DNA of 9,134 nt, from NCBI GenBank assembly GCA_021159425.1, contig JAGGRU010000217.1, positions 1 through 9,134 on the forward strand, given 5' to 3'. Each line of letters begins with the position of its first letter. Position 1 is the first letter of the stretch. The translations under genes were made by a program, and so were the position numbers. The notes beneath the pieces are model-generated. The model did no database searches. It was not told the DNA's origin and was given only the letters and a program-made list of their open reading frames with translations. The DNA is from Sulfurovum sp. (lineage in GTDB: Bacteria > Campylobacterota > Campylobacteria > Campylobacterales > Sulfurovaceae). Shown piece by piece: positions 1-5,953 of the stretch.

Positions 1-93
1 GTGCAAATGTTCATACTTGGTAAATATGATAAAGCGCTTTTTGAATTGGTGGTTTCATCACCCTACAGTAAAATTTACAAACTTAAGAAGTAA
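1..93 (+). CDS. C-terminal end of an unidentified protein (partial)
   Basis: Frame 1 is open from the first base and gives 30 residues ending SPYSKIYKLKK before the TAA at 91-93. The start lies outside the window. The tail is lysine-rich and I do not recognise a family. The stop sits one base before the end of the convergent minus-strand gene, which is the tight tail-to-tail packing expected of two real genes. The GTG at base 1 need not be a start codon. Confidence is limited because only 30 codons are visible. Confidence 0.5.
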   Translation: MQMFILGKYDKALFELVVSSPYSKIYKLKK

Positions 94-94
94 G

Positions 95-1096
95 CTACTT
101 GGAAAGTTCTGTATCCTTTTTGTAAAGAGTGTAGTAGAGTATTGAATAGCAAAGAATAAAACAACAGGCGATAGCAATATTGGCTATTGATTTGTTTTGG
201 AAAATTGTTGAGAGTGTCATAAACGGAAGTAGTGATGCTACAATAAACAGAGCAGTTAATGGATTGCTGTGCGTGATCTGTCGATGTACAAGCATATGGA
301 AGTGATAGGCATCCGGTTGCATGGGAGAGAGTCCTGTCGAGAGTTTTCGTATGATAGAAAAGATCACTTCCCAGACAGGGTAGATAAAGATGGCAAGCAC
401 ATACCAGGGACTGACACTTTCATATTTACTTGCCAGGAATATCCCGATAATGGCAACAATAAACCCTAACATATAGGCTCCACCATCCCCTAAAAATATT
501 TTACCTTTTGGAAAGTTGAGTAGAAAGAAAGCAAAAGTAGCTCCTGCTGTAGTGAGGACGATGTAAAAAATATCCATATTATTTTGTTCGTAAGAGATGA
601 TAGCAAACGAGAGAAGAATGAGAAGTATGACCCCTGAGGCAAGACCGTTAAACCCATCAATGATATTGACAGCATTCATCATGCCTACTATGGCAAAGGT
701 GCTGAAAAAGATACCCATCCAGTAGGGGATGCTGATGCCTAAGCCTAAATATGTCACGACAGAGTCAGTGAGCCAGATCGCAGACAGTGCAGCAAGGATC
801 TGTAAAAAGAGACGACGTCTGGGGCTTAGTGTATGATGAAAATCTTCAAATATGCCGGATACAAAAGCAAGAGCGACAGGAAGTAGAAGTTTTAGACCAA
901 GAGGAGACAGTATGAGGAGAAATAAACCGGCTAAAATACCTAAGCCTCCGGCTCTTGGTGTTGAATCCTGATGATAATTCTGCGGTTTGTCATGGCTTGC
1001 ATCATCCATAAAGAGTTCATATCTATGGCTTAGGTATATGATTGCCATAAGTACGAACAGGGATATTAGAAATGGATACAACAATGCAGAAATCAT
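95..1096 (-). CDS. WecA/MraY-family polyprenyl-phosphate sugar-1-phosphate transferase
   Basis: This is a 333-residue, very hydrophobic integral membrane protein with about ten predicted transmembrane stretches. It belongs to the glycosyltransferase family 4 group, which transfers a sugar-1-phosphate from a UDP-sugar to undecaprenyl phosphate at the cytoplasmic face and so starts O-antigen or other surface glycan assembly. Family signatures appear in order: TPRAGG at residues 46-51, the acidic pair E84-D85 followed by SPRRR, NAVNIIDGFNGL at 141-152 (nucleotide/Mg site), FLGDGGAY at 201-208, and the histidine loop PDAYHFHMLVHR at 261-272. The first acidic motif is ED rather than DD, as in a WbpL-like subgroup. 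The length and the HxH loop fit WecA/WbpL-type enzymes better than MraY, the peptidoglycan enzyme. The exact sugar cannot be read from sequence. The start is the ATG at 1096-1094, about 27 bases from a -10 box; its ribosome binding site is weak. Confidence 0.88.
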   Translation of the reverse strand: MISALLYPFLISLFVLMAIIYLSHRYELFMDDASHDKPQNYHQDSTPRAGGLGILAGLFLLILSPLGLKLLLPVALAFVSGIFEDFHHTLSPRRRLFLQILAALSAIWLTDSVVTYLGLGISIPYWMGIFFSTFAIVGMMNAVNIIDGFNGLASGVILLILLSFAIISYEQNNMDIFYIVLTTAGATFAFFLLNFPKGKIFLGDGGAYMLGFIVAIIGIFLASKYESVSPWYVLAIFIYPVWEVIFSIIRKLSTGLSPMQPDAYHFHMLVHRQITHSNPLTALFIVASLLPFMTLSTIFQNKSIANIAIACCFILCYSILYYTLYKKDTELSK

Positions 1097-1122
1097 AGAT
1101 AAATACTTTATTTTTTAATAGA

Positions 1123-1128
1123 ATTATA
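1123..1128 (-). promoter_or_regulatory. -10 box for the WecA-like gene
   Basis: The minus strand reads TATAAT here, placing a transcription start near 1115 and giving a leader of about 20 bases. No convincing -35 is present, which is normal for the housekeeping promoters of this phylum. Confidence 0.5.
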
Positions 1129-1230
1129 CTGTAGGATTTATAATTTTACCAAAATAGTATCATTTTAGAGAAATTAAGATTAAAATATTATATTTATTTA
1201 TATATTATACTTATTTAAGAAAAGATTAGG

Positions 1231-1236
1231 TATAAT
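1231..1236 (+). promoter_or_regulatory. -10 box for the helix-hairpin-helix gene
   Basis: TATAAT preceded by AGG and an AT-rich, T-tracted stretch (about 1160-1215), typical of Campylobacterota promoters that lack a -35. The predicted start is near 1243, with a leader of about 50 bases to the ATG at 1292. The 195-bp divergent region 1097-1291 holds this promoter and the opposing one, and nothing else recognisable. Confidence 0.55.
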
Positions 1237-1291
1237 ATTTTTGGTTATGCATATAGCTGTAACTAAAAATTTTATTTAAAAAGGGAAAAGA

Positions 1292-1567
1292 ATGTTAAAA
1301 AAGGTTATTACAGGTCTATTGATCGTGTCTGTATCGTCACTGTTTGGAATGAGTCTAAAAGAGCTTAACAAGGCTGATAAATCAGAGTTGATGGAAATCA
1401 AAGGTATCGGTGAAGCAAAAGCGGATGCGATTTTAGAAGAGAGAAAAAATGGAAAATTTAAATCGTTTGAAGATTTTACCCGTGTAAAAGGTGTTGGTGA
1501 AGCCATGGCCAATAATGTAAAAAATGATGTTAAAGTAAAAGAAGAACCAAAAAAAGAGAAAAAATAG
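1292..1567 (+). CDS. Exported ComEA-like helix-hairpin-helix DNA-binding protein
   Basis: This is a 91-residue protein. Residues 1-19 (MLKKVITGLLIVSVSSLFG) form a signal peptide or N-terminal membrane anchor: two lysines, then a hydrophobic stretch. Residues 22-78 are a tandem helix-hairpin-helix domain with hairpins GIGEAKA (38-44) and GVGEAMA (67-73); the opening LNKADKSELMEIKGIG matches the ComEA/T2SK pattern (LNxAxxxEL..lpGIG). The tail at 81-91 is almost all Lys and Glu. ComEA proteins bind incoming double-stranded DNA in the periplasm during natural transformation, so DNA uptake is the likely role, but small exported HhH proteins of this size also occur without nearby competence genes, as here. 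The start follows a purine-rich AAGGGAAAAG. The gene is monocistronic, with its own promoter and a downstream hairpin. Confidence 0.85.
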   Translation: MLKKVITGLLIVSVSSLFGMSLKELNKADKSELMEIKGIGEAKADAILEERKNGKFKSFEDFTRVKGVGEAMANNVKNDVKVKEEPKKEKK

Positions 1568-1580
1568 TCTCTGCTTCAAA

Positions 1581-1599
1581 GACGGGATCTCTTCCCGTC
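1581..1599 (+). terminator. Hairpin after the helix-hairpin-helix gene
   Basis: GACGGGA (1581-1587) and TCCCGTC (1593-1599) form a perfect 7-bp GC-rich stem with a 5-base loop, 13 bases past the stop codon. There is no T-tract afterwards, so it may be a weak terminator or an RNA 3'-end stabiliser, not a canonical intrinsic terminator. Confidence 0.45.
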
Positions 1600-1635
1600 A
1601 CTACACTCCAAAATCACAATTAACCACATTTTAGC

Positions 1636-1641
1636 TACAAT
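1636..1641 (+). promoter_or_regulatory. Probable -10 box for gltX
   Basis: TACAAT lies 27 bases upstream of the gltX ATG, predicting a start near 1648 and a short leader that carries the ribosome binding site GAAGG at 1657-1661. Confidence 0.4.
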
Positions 1642-1668
1642 GCCACTAATTTATTTGAAGGTATTATT

Positions 1669-3057
1669 ATGACAGTTACACGTTTTGCTCCGTCTCCTAC
1701 AGGGTATCTACACATTGGCGGGCTTAGAACCGCACTTTTTTCATGGCTTACAGCACAACATAACAAGGGTGAATTTCTACTTCGTATAGAAGATACAGAT
1801 ATGGCTAGAAACTCTGAAACGGCAAAAGATGCCATTCTCAAAGCTTTTGAGTGGGTTGGTATGAGCAATGATGGTGAAGTTGTGTATCAGTCTAAACGTT
1901 TTGATCTGTATAAGAAGTATATTGATCAACTTCTTGAAGAGGGTAAGGCTTATAAATGCTACATGTCTAAAGAGGAGCTTGCTACTTTACGTGAAGAACA
2001 GATGGCTAAAAAAGAGCGTACACGTTATGATGGGCGTTATCGTGACTTTAACGGTACTCCTCCCGAAGGTGTTGATCCGGTGATACGTATTAAAGCACCG
2101 CAAGAAGGAATGATAACTTTTGAAGATGGTGTAAAAGGGACGATTAATATTGCAGCTTCTGAAGTGGATGATTTTGTTATTGCAAGAGCTGATGGCGCAC
2201 CAACGTATAATTTTGTGGTTGCCATAGATGATGCACTCATGGGACTCACCGATGTAATACGCGGAGATGACCATCTCTATAACACACCTAAGCAGATCGT
2301 AGTCTATAATGCTCTTGGATTTAAGCTTCCAAATTTTTACCATGTAGCAATGATCAACAATGAACAGGGTAAAAAACTCTCTAAGCGTGATGGTGCGACA
2401 GATGTGATGGATTATAAAACTTTGGGGTATCTGCCGGAAGCACTGCTTAACTTTCTTGTCCGTTTGGGTTGGAGTCATGGAGATCAGGAAATTTTCTCTA
2501 TTGAAGAGATGATAGCACTTTTTGACCCTAAAAATATAAACAAGTCTTCATCCAACTATAATCTGGACAAACTTTTATGGCTCAATGCACACTATATTAA
2601 AAACAAAGCAAATTCAGAGTTGGCAGAGCTTTTGAAACCTTTTGGTGTTGATATTGCAGAGCATGATAAACTTGAAATGCTTCTTGATGCGACAAAAGAG
2701 AGAGGAAAAACACTTGTAGAGCTTTCTGATCAGATCAATCTGATACTCTCTGCACCTACAGCATATGATGAAAAATCTTCTAAAAAAGCTTTTAAAGGTG
2801 AAGCAAAAGAGATCCTGGGTGACTTCATCACTCTGTTAAAGGGTTGGGAGAAAACACTTCACCTTCCTTCTGATTATCATGAAGTAATGGAAAAGATCGT
2901 TGCAGACAAAGAGATAGGTTTTGGGAAAATAGGTATGCCGTTACGTGTTTCACTTATGGGGTCTATGACCGGTTCCGGAATGGATGAGATCATGGCAATT
3001 TTGGGTGTAGATGAAACGGTTTCCCGTATTGAAAAAGCGATAGCTACAATCGCGTAG
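1669..3057 (+). CDS. gltX: Glutamyl-tRNA synthetase (GluRS1 type)
   Basis: This is a 462-residue cytosolic class I aminoacyl-tRNA synthetase that charges tRNA-Glu with glutamate using ATP. The Rossmann-fold signature FAPSPTGYLHIGG covers residues 6-18, with the HIGH-type motif at 15-18. GDDHLYNTPKQI lies in the catalytic core and the KMSKS-type loop is KLSKR at 236-240. The C-terminal half is the helical anticodon-binding region. The length is normal (about 460-480). The segment YMSKEELATLREEQ and its surroundings match my recollection of Helicobacter GluRS1. Many Campylobacterota carry a second GltX that misacylates tRNA-Gln for GatCAB amidation; this copy resembles the glutamate-specific one, which is inference. 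The start is supported by GAAGG seven bases upstream and by the N-terminus MTVTRFAPSPTG. It is followed by a repeat that can act as a terminator. Confidence 0.96.
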   Translation: MTVTRFAPSPTGYLHIGGLRTALFSWLTAQHNKGEFLLRIEDTDMARNSETAKDAILKAFEWVGMSNDGEVVYQSKRFDLYKKYIDQLLEEGKAYKCYMSKEELATLREEQMAKKERTRYDGRYRDFNGTPPEGVDPVIRIKAPQEGMITFEDGVKGTINIAASEVDDFVIARADGAPTYNFVVAIDDALMGLTDVIRGDDHLYNTPKQIVVYNALGFKLPNFYHVAMINNEQGKKLSKRDGATDVMDYKTLGYLPEALLNFLVRLGWSHGDQEIFSIEEMIALFDPKNINKSSSNYNLDKLLWLNAHYIKNKANSELAELLKPFGVDIAEHDKLEMLLDATKERGKTLVELSDQINLILSAPTAYDEKSSKKAFKGEAKEILGDFITLLKGWEKTLHLPSDYHEVMEKIVADKEIGFGKIGMPLRVSLMGSMTGSGMDEIMAILGVDETVSRIEKAIATIA

Positions 3058-3083
3058 ATGTTTACTAATTAAATGATATTTTC

Positions 3084-3149
3084 GTAGGGTCGGTTTACCG
3101 ACCAATGACTAAATGATAATATCCAACATGGTCGGTCAACCGACCCTAC
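3084..3149. repeat. Paired-palindrome repeat, copy 1 (gltX/mqnA junction)
   Basis: Left arm GTAGGGTCGGTTTACCGACC (3084-3103) and right arm GGTCGGTCAACCGACCCTAC (3130-3149) are inverted repeats matching at 19 of 20 positions, separated by a 26-base AT-rich spacer. Each arm alone also folds as a 7-bp hairpin (GGTCGGT/ACCGACC, 2-base centre). The left arm is identical to that of the copy at 7292-7355, while the spacers differ. This is the layout of a REP/BIME or small MITE-like dispersed element. No coding capacity. Confidence 0.85.
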
Positions 3150-3155
3150 ATTTTT
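3084..3155 (+). terminator. Probable gltX terminator formed by the repeat
   Basis: On the plus strand, the fold of the two repeat arms (up to 20 bp) is followed directly by A and then T5 at 3151-3155, giving an intrinsic-terminator geometry starting 26 bases past the gltX stop. On the minus strand the structure is followed by GAAAAT, a much poorer T-tract, so termination of mqnA here is less certain. Confidence 0.55.
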
Positions 3156-3781
3156 AAAAATAATTTTAAAGATCGTTTCGCCTTATCATCCATCTTATAA
3201 TAAATATGCTCCAAATACCAGGTAAGCTGCCTGGGAGTAATACCTCGTTTTCTCGCTTCTCTCTTTAAAATATATTGAGGAATTCTTACTTTGGTTCTTG
3301 AAAATTGTTTTGCAAGTTTTTTGACAGTATCATCATGTTTATTGTAACACAGGCGAGCAAAGACAAATGGTAATCCTGTTTTTTCATACCATGCTTCTGC
3401 AAGATCAATACCTTCTCCACCGTCAAGATAATATTTAAGCGCAGCATCACCGATGAGCACTTTTCCCTGGAGATCTAACACTTTAGCCAGCTGGTTGGAA
3501 GTTGCAGAAGCTGGATCAAATTCATTAGACCCAGGTAAGAGTAAAACACTATATACCTTTTTATCTGCAATGATCCCCAAGTCTGTACATTTACATTTTT
3601 TTGACTCTATGGAAGAGATGAATGCGGCATTTACTTCTTTTCTTTTAAGGGCTTTATTGATCTGGGAAGGAACTGCACGTTTATAGTTAAAGCTCATTTT
3701 TGCCGCAGAGCTTGAAATGTGACGTTTCAAAAAAACTTGAAAAGGCAAGAGGTTGAGGTAGCTAATAGAACCAAATAACAT
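3146..3781 (-). CDS. mqnA: Chorismate dehydratase MqnA (futalosine menaquinone pathway)
   Basis: This is a 211-residue cytosolic enzyme with a periplasmic-binding-protein-like fold. MqnA dehydrates chorismate to 3-enolpyruvylbenzoate, the first committed step of the futalosine route to menaquinone that Campylobacterota use in place of MenFDHCEB. The signature SISYLNLLPF (residues 5-14) contains the conserved Asn of the substrate pocket, VPSQINKAL follows near 37-45, and DLAEAWYEKTGLPFVFA in the second half is characteristic. It is shorter than the roughly 270-290 residues common elsewhere, as I recall for this phylum; the C-terminal helix ending in KLFLK looks complete. The start at 3781 is fixed by a strong GAGGAGG (minus strand of 3787-3793), five bases upstream. 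The stop TAG lies inside a dispersed repeat. No other menaquinone genes are visible nearby. Confidence 0.93.
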   Translation of the reverse strand: MLFGSISYLNLLPFQVFLKRHISSSAAKMSFNYKRAVPSQINKALKRKEVNAAFISSIESKKCKCTDLGIIADKKVYSVLLLPGSNEFDPASATSNQLAKVLDLQGKVLIGDAALKYYLDGGEGIDLAEAWYEKTGLPFVFARLCYNKHDDTVKKLAKQFSRTKVRIPQYILKREARKRGITPRQLTWYLEHIYYKMDDKAKRSLKLFLKM

Positions 3782-3842
3782 TGCTGCCTCCTCGTTTACA
3801 AAATATGTGGCAATTCTATTGCATCATCTGGGTTTAAGCGTA

Positions 3843-3848
3843 ATTATA
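3843..3848 (-). promoter_or_regulatory. -10 box for mqnA
   Basis: The minus strand reads TATAAT; the predicted start near 3836 gives a leader of about 55 bases. It lies 12 bp from the oppositely oriented moaD -10 box, so the two promoters overlap. Confidence 0.55.
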
Positions 3849-3860
3849 CCAAACAAGAAT

Positions 3861-3866
3861 TATAAT
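3861..3866 (+). promoter_or_regulatory. -10 box for the moaD-moaE-moeA operon
   Basis: TATAAT with a predicted start near 3873 and a leader of about 22 bases. The ribosome binding site AGGAG (3881-3885) lies nine bases before the moaD ATG. Confidence 0.55.
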
Positions 3867-3894
3867 CCCCACATAATGACAGGAGAATTCTTTA

Positions 3895-4116
3895 ATGATA
3901 AAAGTAGAATTTTTAGGACCTATCGGCAAAGCCCCTTTGGAAATGGAAGCAGAAACACTTGCAGATGTTTCAGCAAAGTTAAAAGAAGACAGCACACTCA
4001 CAGCATGGCTGGATAAGTGTGCAGTAGCATTGAATGACACCATGGTAAATGATTTGAGCACAGTACTAAAAGATGGGGATAGAGTCTCTATCTTGCCTCC
4101 TGTGTGCGGGGGATGA
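3895..4116 (+). CDS. moaD: Molybdopterin synthase small subunit MoaD
   Basis: This is a 73-residue ubiquitin-fold sulfur carrier. It ends in VSILPPVCGG; the terminal Gly-Gly is adenylated by MoeB and converted to a thiocarboxylate, which donates sulfur to cyclic pyranopterin monophosphate inside the MoaD-MoaE heterotetramer. The N-terminal MIKVEFLGPI strand, the LKDGDRVSILPPVCGG ending and the length (E. coli MoaD is 81) all fit. ThiS and other small sulfur carriers share the GG tail, but the adjacent MoaE and MoeA settle the assignment. The start has AGGAG nine bases upstream. It is first in a cofactor operon; no moeB, moaA or moaC is in view. Confidence 0.93.
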   Translation: MIKVEFLGPIGKAPLEMEAETLADVSAKLKEDSTLTAWLDKCAVALNDTMVNDLSTVLKDGDRVSILPPVCGG

Positions 4117-4137
4117 TCATTACTATGGTAACGATCA
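4114..4137 (+). other. Hairpin spanning the moaD stop codon
   Basis: TGATCATTAC (4114-4123) pairs with GTAACGATCA (4128-4137) with one A-C mismatch and a TATG loop. The stem begins with the TGA stop codon. It is too AT-rich and lacks a T-tract, so a terminator is unlikely; an RNA processing or stability role within the operon is possible. Confidence 0.4.
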
Positions 4138-4138
4138 A

Positions 4139-4173
4139 GTGAATAGTGAGGGGTGAATAGTGAATAGTGTTGA
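4139..4173 (+). repeat. Heptanucleotide repeat between moaD and moaE
   Basis: Five consecutive 7-base units all start with GTG: GTGAATA, GTGAGGG, GTGAATA, GTGAATA, GTGTTGA. Three are identical and two have drifted. Such short 7-bp tandem arrays occur in intergenic regions of many bacteria. The unit is not a multiple needed for a reading frame here, since moaE starts downstream. Confidence 0.7.
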
Positions 4174-4176
4174 AAT

Positions 4177-4197
4177 GCATTGCAAGGCAATGCTTTT
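4177..4197 (+). terminator. Terminator-like hairpin before moaE
   Basis: GCATTGC (4177-4183) and GCAATGC (4187-4193) form a perfect 7-bp stem with a 3-base AAG loop, followed by TTTT (4194-4197). It could cause partial termination after moaD, which would favour MoaD over MoaE and MoeA, or it could simply be an RNA processing hairpin. The T-run is short, so full termination is unlikely given the operon order. Confidence 0.45.
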
Positions 4198-4214
4198 ATG
4201 GAGGGAGAGTATCG

Positions 4215-4649
4215 ATGGAGCTTTATGACGGACCGCTGGATACCAAAGAGATATTTGGACGTTGGCTTGATGAGCAGGCTGAGTCAAATTATGGAGCATA
4301 TATCCCTTTTGTTGGGACAATACGTGCTGAAGATGATATAGAGGCATTGAGTTTTGATATTTATGAACCAGTACTTCAAAAGTGGTTTGATGGGTGGCAA
4401 GCCAAAGCTGCTGCCTTAGGTGCAGTCGTAAAAATGGCCCATTCTATAGGGGATGTACCTGTGCATACCTCTTCGTATGTTTCTGCGGTTTTCTCACCTA
4501 GACGTCGTGTAGCTTTGGAACTCATAGATGAATTTGTAGAAGACTTTAAAGCAAATGCACCTATATGGAAATATGATGTCAGAGATGGCAAAAGAATTTA
4601 TGCGGCTGACAGAAGTACAGCAATGAATGGAGCAGGATTATTAGCATGA
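4215..4649 (+). CDS. moaE: Molybdopterin synthase catalytic subunit MoaE
   Basis: This is a 144-residue catalytic subunit that binds the MoaD tail and adds two sulfurs to cyclic pyranopterin monophosphate to make molybdopterin. GAYIPFVGTIR (27-37) is the conserved N-terminal motif. FSPRRR (93-98) takes the place of the usual SxHR segment. NAPIWKYDVRDGKR (114-127) carries K119 and K126, equivalent to the catalytic lysines of E. coli MoaE. The frame is open upstream to an ATG at 4167, but that start would run through the heptamer array and hairpin. I chose the ATG at 4215 because GGAGGGAG (4200-4207) sits seven bases before it and the protein then has the family N-terminus. The stop overlaps the moeA start (ATGA), indicating translational coupling. 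Confidence 0.92.
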   Translation: MELYDGPLDTKEIFGRWLDEQAESNYGAYIPFVGTIRAEDDIEALSFDIYEPVLQKWFDGWQAKAAALGAVVKMAHSIGDVPVHTSSYVSAVFSPRRRVALELIDEFVEDFKANAPIWKYDVRDGKRIYAADRSTAMNGAGLLA

Positions 4650-5845
4650 TACATTTTGATGAATCAATAGAGATGATACAAAATCTTGAGATCAATAACT
4701 ATAAAACAAAAAAACTTTACCTTGTTGATGCTTTGGGGTATGTATTGGCAGAAGATGTTGTTGCAGACCATAATTCGCCGGAGTTCCCTACCTCTGCAAT
4801 GGATGGCTATGCCATTATTCATGAAGATATGACTTTGGGCAGACTTAACATAGCAAGTATTAATCCTGCGGGTTCATCCTTGAAGGAAGAAGTCATCGGC
4901 GGAACATGTATTAAAACTTTTACGGGTTCTCTTATGCCGAAAGGTGCTGATACTTTGATACCTATTGAGAATGTAGAAGTGGATGGTGATGACATCATCA
5001 TCAAAGAAGAAGTACCTCAAGGTTTTTCTGTACGTGAAGTGGGAGAGAATTATTCTAAAGGACAGCTTCTCATTCCTAAAGGTACAAAAATAGATTTTCC
5101 TCAGATTGGTGTAATGAGCTCTTTGAATATAGCAAACGTACTTGTGTATGAAAAACCTATAGTTGCCATACTCTCAACGGGGTCTGAGTTACTTGAATTG
5201 GGTGAAGAGCAAACAAATGATGCACAAATACGATCTTCAAATAATTATATTTTGGAAGCGATAGTTAAAAAATATGATGGTATCCCTATGCAGCTTGGTT
5301 GCATTAAAGATGATAAAGCCAGCATCACCAAAGCTGTCTCAGGGGCTTTGGAAAAAAGTGATATTGTTGTGACTACGGGTGGTGTGAGCGTAGGTGATTT
5401 TGATTTTGTTAAAGATGTTATTGTTGAGATTGGTTGTGATGTAGTGTTTAAGGGTGTACGCGTTAAGCCTGGACAGCATATTATGCTGGCACGTAAAGGG
5501 GATAAGTTTATCATTGGATTACCCGGGTTTGCTTACTCTTCTACTGTTACGGCACTACTTTATGTTGTCCCGCTTATAGAAAAGCTTCAACATGGAAAAT
5601 GCTCACTGCGTAAAATAAAAGCTAAACTCAAAGAACCTTTTATTAAACGTGCTAAAAAAGCAGAATTTACAGCTTGTAATGTTTCACTTATGCAAGGTGA
5701 ATACTATGTTGACTTCAAAGGTAAAAAAGTTGGTACCTCTGCCATCCTTACAAATATGCTTGACGATGTTGCACTTTTGGTGACTTCAGAAGATGACAGT
5801 TCTAAAGAGACTGGTGATGAAGTTACTGTACTTTTATTTGACTAG
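4646..5845 (+). CDS. moeA: Molybdopterin molybdotransferase MoeA
   Basis: This is a 399-residue cytosolic enzyme that ligates molybdate to adenylylated molybdopterin, giving active molybdenum cofactor for reductases such as nitrate or formate enzymes. SAMDGYA at 50-56, FTGSLMPKGADTLIPIE at about 90-106, VREVGEN, the MoaB/MogA-like domain with ILSTGSEL, and TTGGVSVGDFDFVKD (243-257) are all standard. The motif that usually reads GLPGNPVS is GLPGFAYSS at 291-299. The C-terminal domain IV follows. The length is close to E. coli MoeA (411). It overlaps moaE by four bases. Tungstate or a paralogous role cannot be excluded, since many Campylobacterota encode more than one MoeA. Confidence 0.93.
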   Translation: MIHFDESIEMIQNLEINNYKTKKLYLVDALGYVLAEDVVADHNSPEFPTSAMDGYAIIHEDMTLGRLNIASINPAGSSLKEEVIGGTCIKTFTGSLMPKGADTLIPIENVEVDGDDIIIKEEVPQGFSVREVGENYSKGQLLIPKGTKIDFPQIGVMSSLNIANVLVYEKPIVAILSTGSELLELGEEQTNDAQIRSSNNYILEAIVKKYDGIPMQLGCIKDDKASITKAVSGALEKSDIVVTTGGVSVGDFDFVKDVIVEIGCDVVFKGVRVKPGQHIMLARKGDKFIIGLPGFAYSSTVTALLYVVPLIEKLQHGKCSLRKIKAKLKEPFIKRAKKAEFTACNVSLMQGEYYVDFKGKKVGTSAILTNMLDDVALLVTSEDDSSKETGDEVTVLLFD

Positions 5846-5860
5846 GATGTTTTCAGGAGC

Positions 5861-5927
5861 CCTAAACTTGTTTAGGCAATAAGTCTTGATGTTCAAGCTA
5901 TCGTTTGTCCGTGAACAAGTTGCACGG
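5861..5927. other. Cluster of three hairpins downstream of moeA, possible structured RNA
   Basis: Three stems follow one another: CCTAAAC/GTTTAGG (5861-5867 with 5870-5876), CTTGA/TCAAG (5885-5889 with 5893-5897) and CCGTG/CACGG (5909-5913 with 5923-5927). In addition AACTTGTT (5865-5872) is exactly complementary to AACAAGTT (5914-5921), so the first stem and the third loop could pair instead, as in a kissing or switching structure. The first stem could be a weak moeA terminator. The complementary strand would fold equally well and lies downstream of the minus-strand micro-ORF. I do not recognise a known RNA family. Confidence 0.4.
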
Positions 5928-5953
5928 TTCCTATGCTCTTTTGTAACCCTAGA

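Noticed and set aside
269..469. Plus-strand 66-codon ORF inside the WecA-like gene
   Set aside because: It lies antisense to a gene with clear family motifs, has no ribosome binding site and no recognisable product.
1987..2478. Minus-strand 163-codon ORF opposite gltX
   Set aside because: It is the antisense shadow of a highly conserved gene; its composition (Ile-, Cys- and His-rich) is typical of antisense translation.
3084..3149. CRISPR repeat-spacer unit
   Set aside because: Only two palindromic arms in inverted, not direct, orientation, no array and no cas genes.
4167..4214. Upstream ATG extension of moaE
   Set aside because: It would be read through a heptamer array and a terminator-like hairpin and has no ribosome binding site; the ATG at 4215 has a strong one and gives the normal family N-terminus.
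5847..5882. 11-codon plus-strand ORF starting just after the moeA stop, as a leader peptide
   Set aside because: No properly spaced ribosome binding site and nothing downstream on that strand for it to attenuate.
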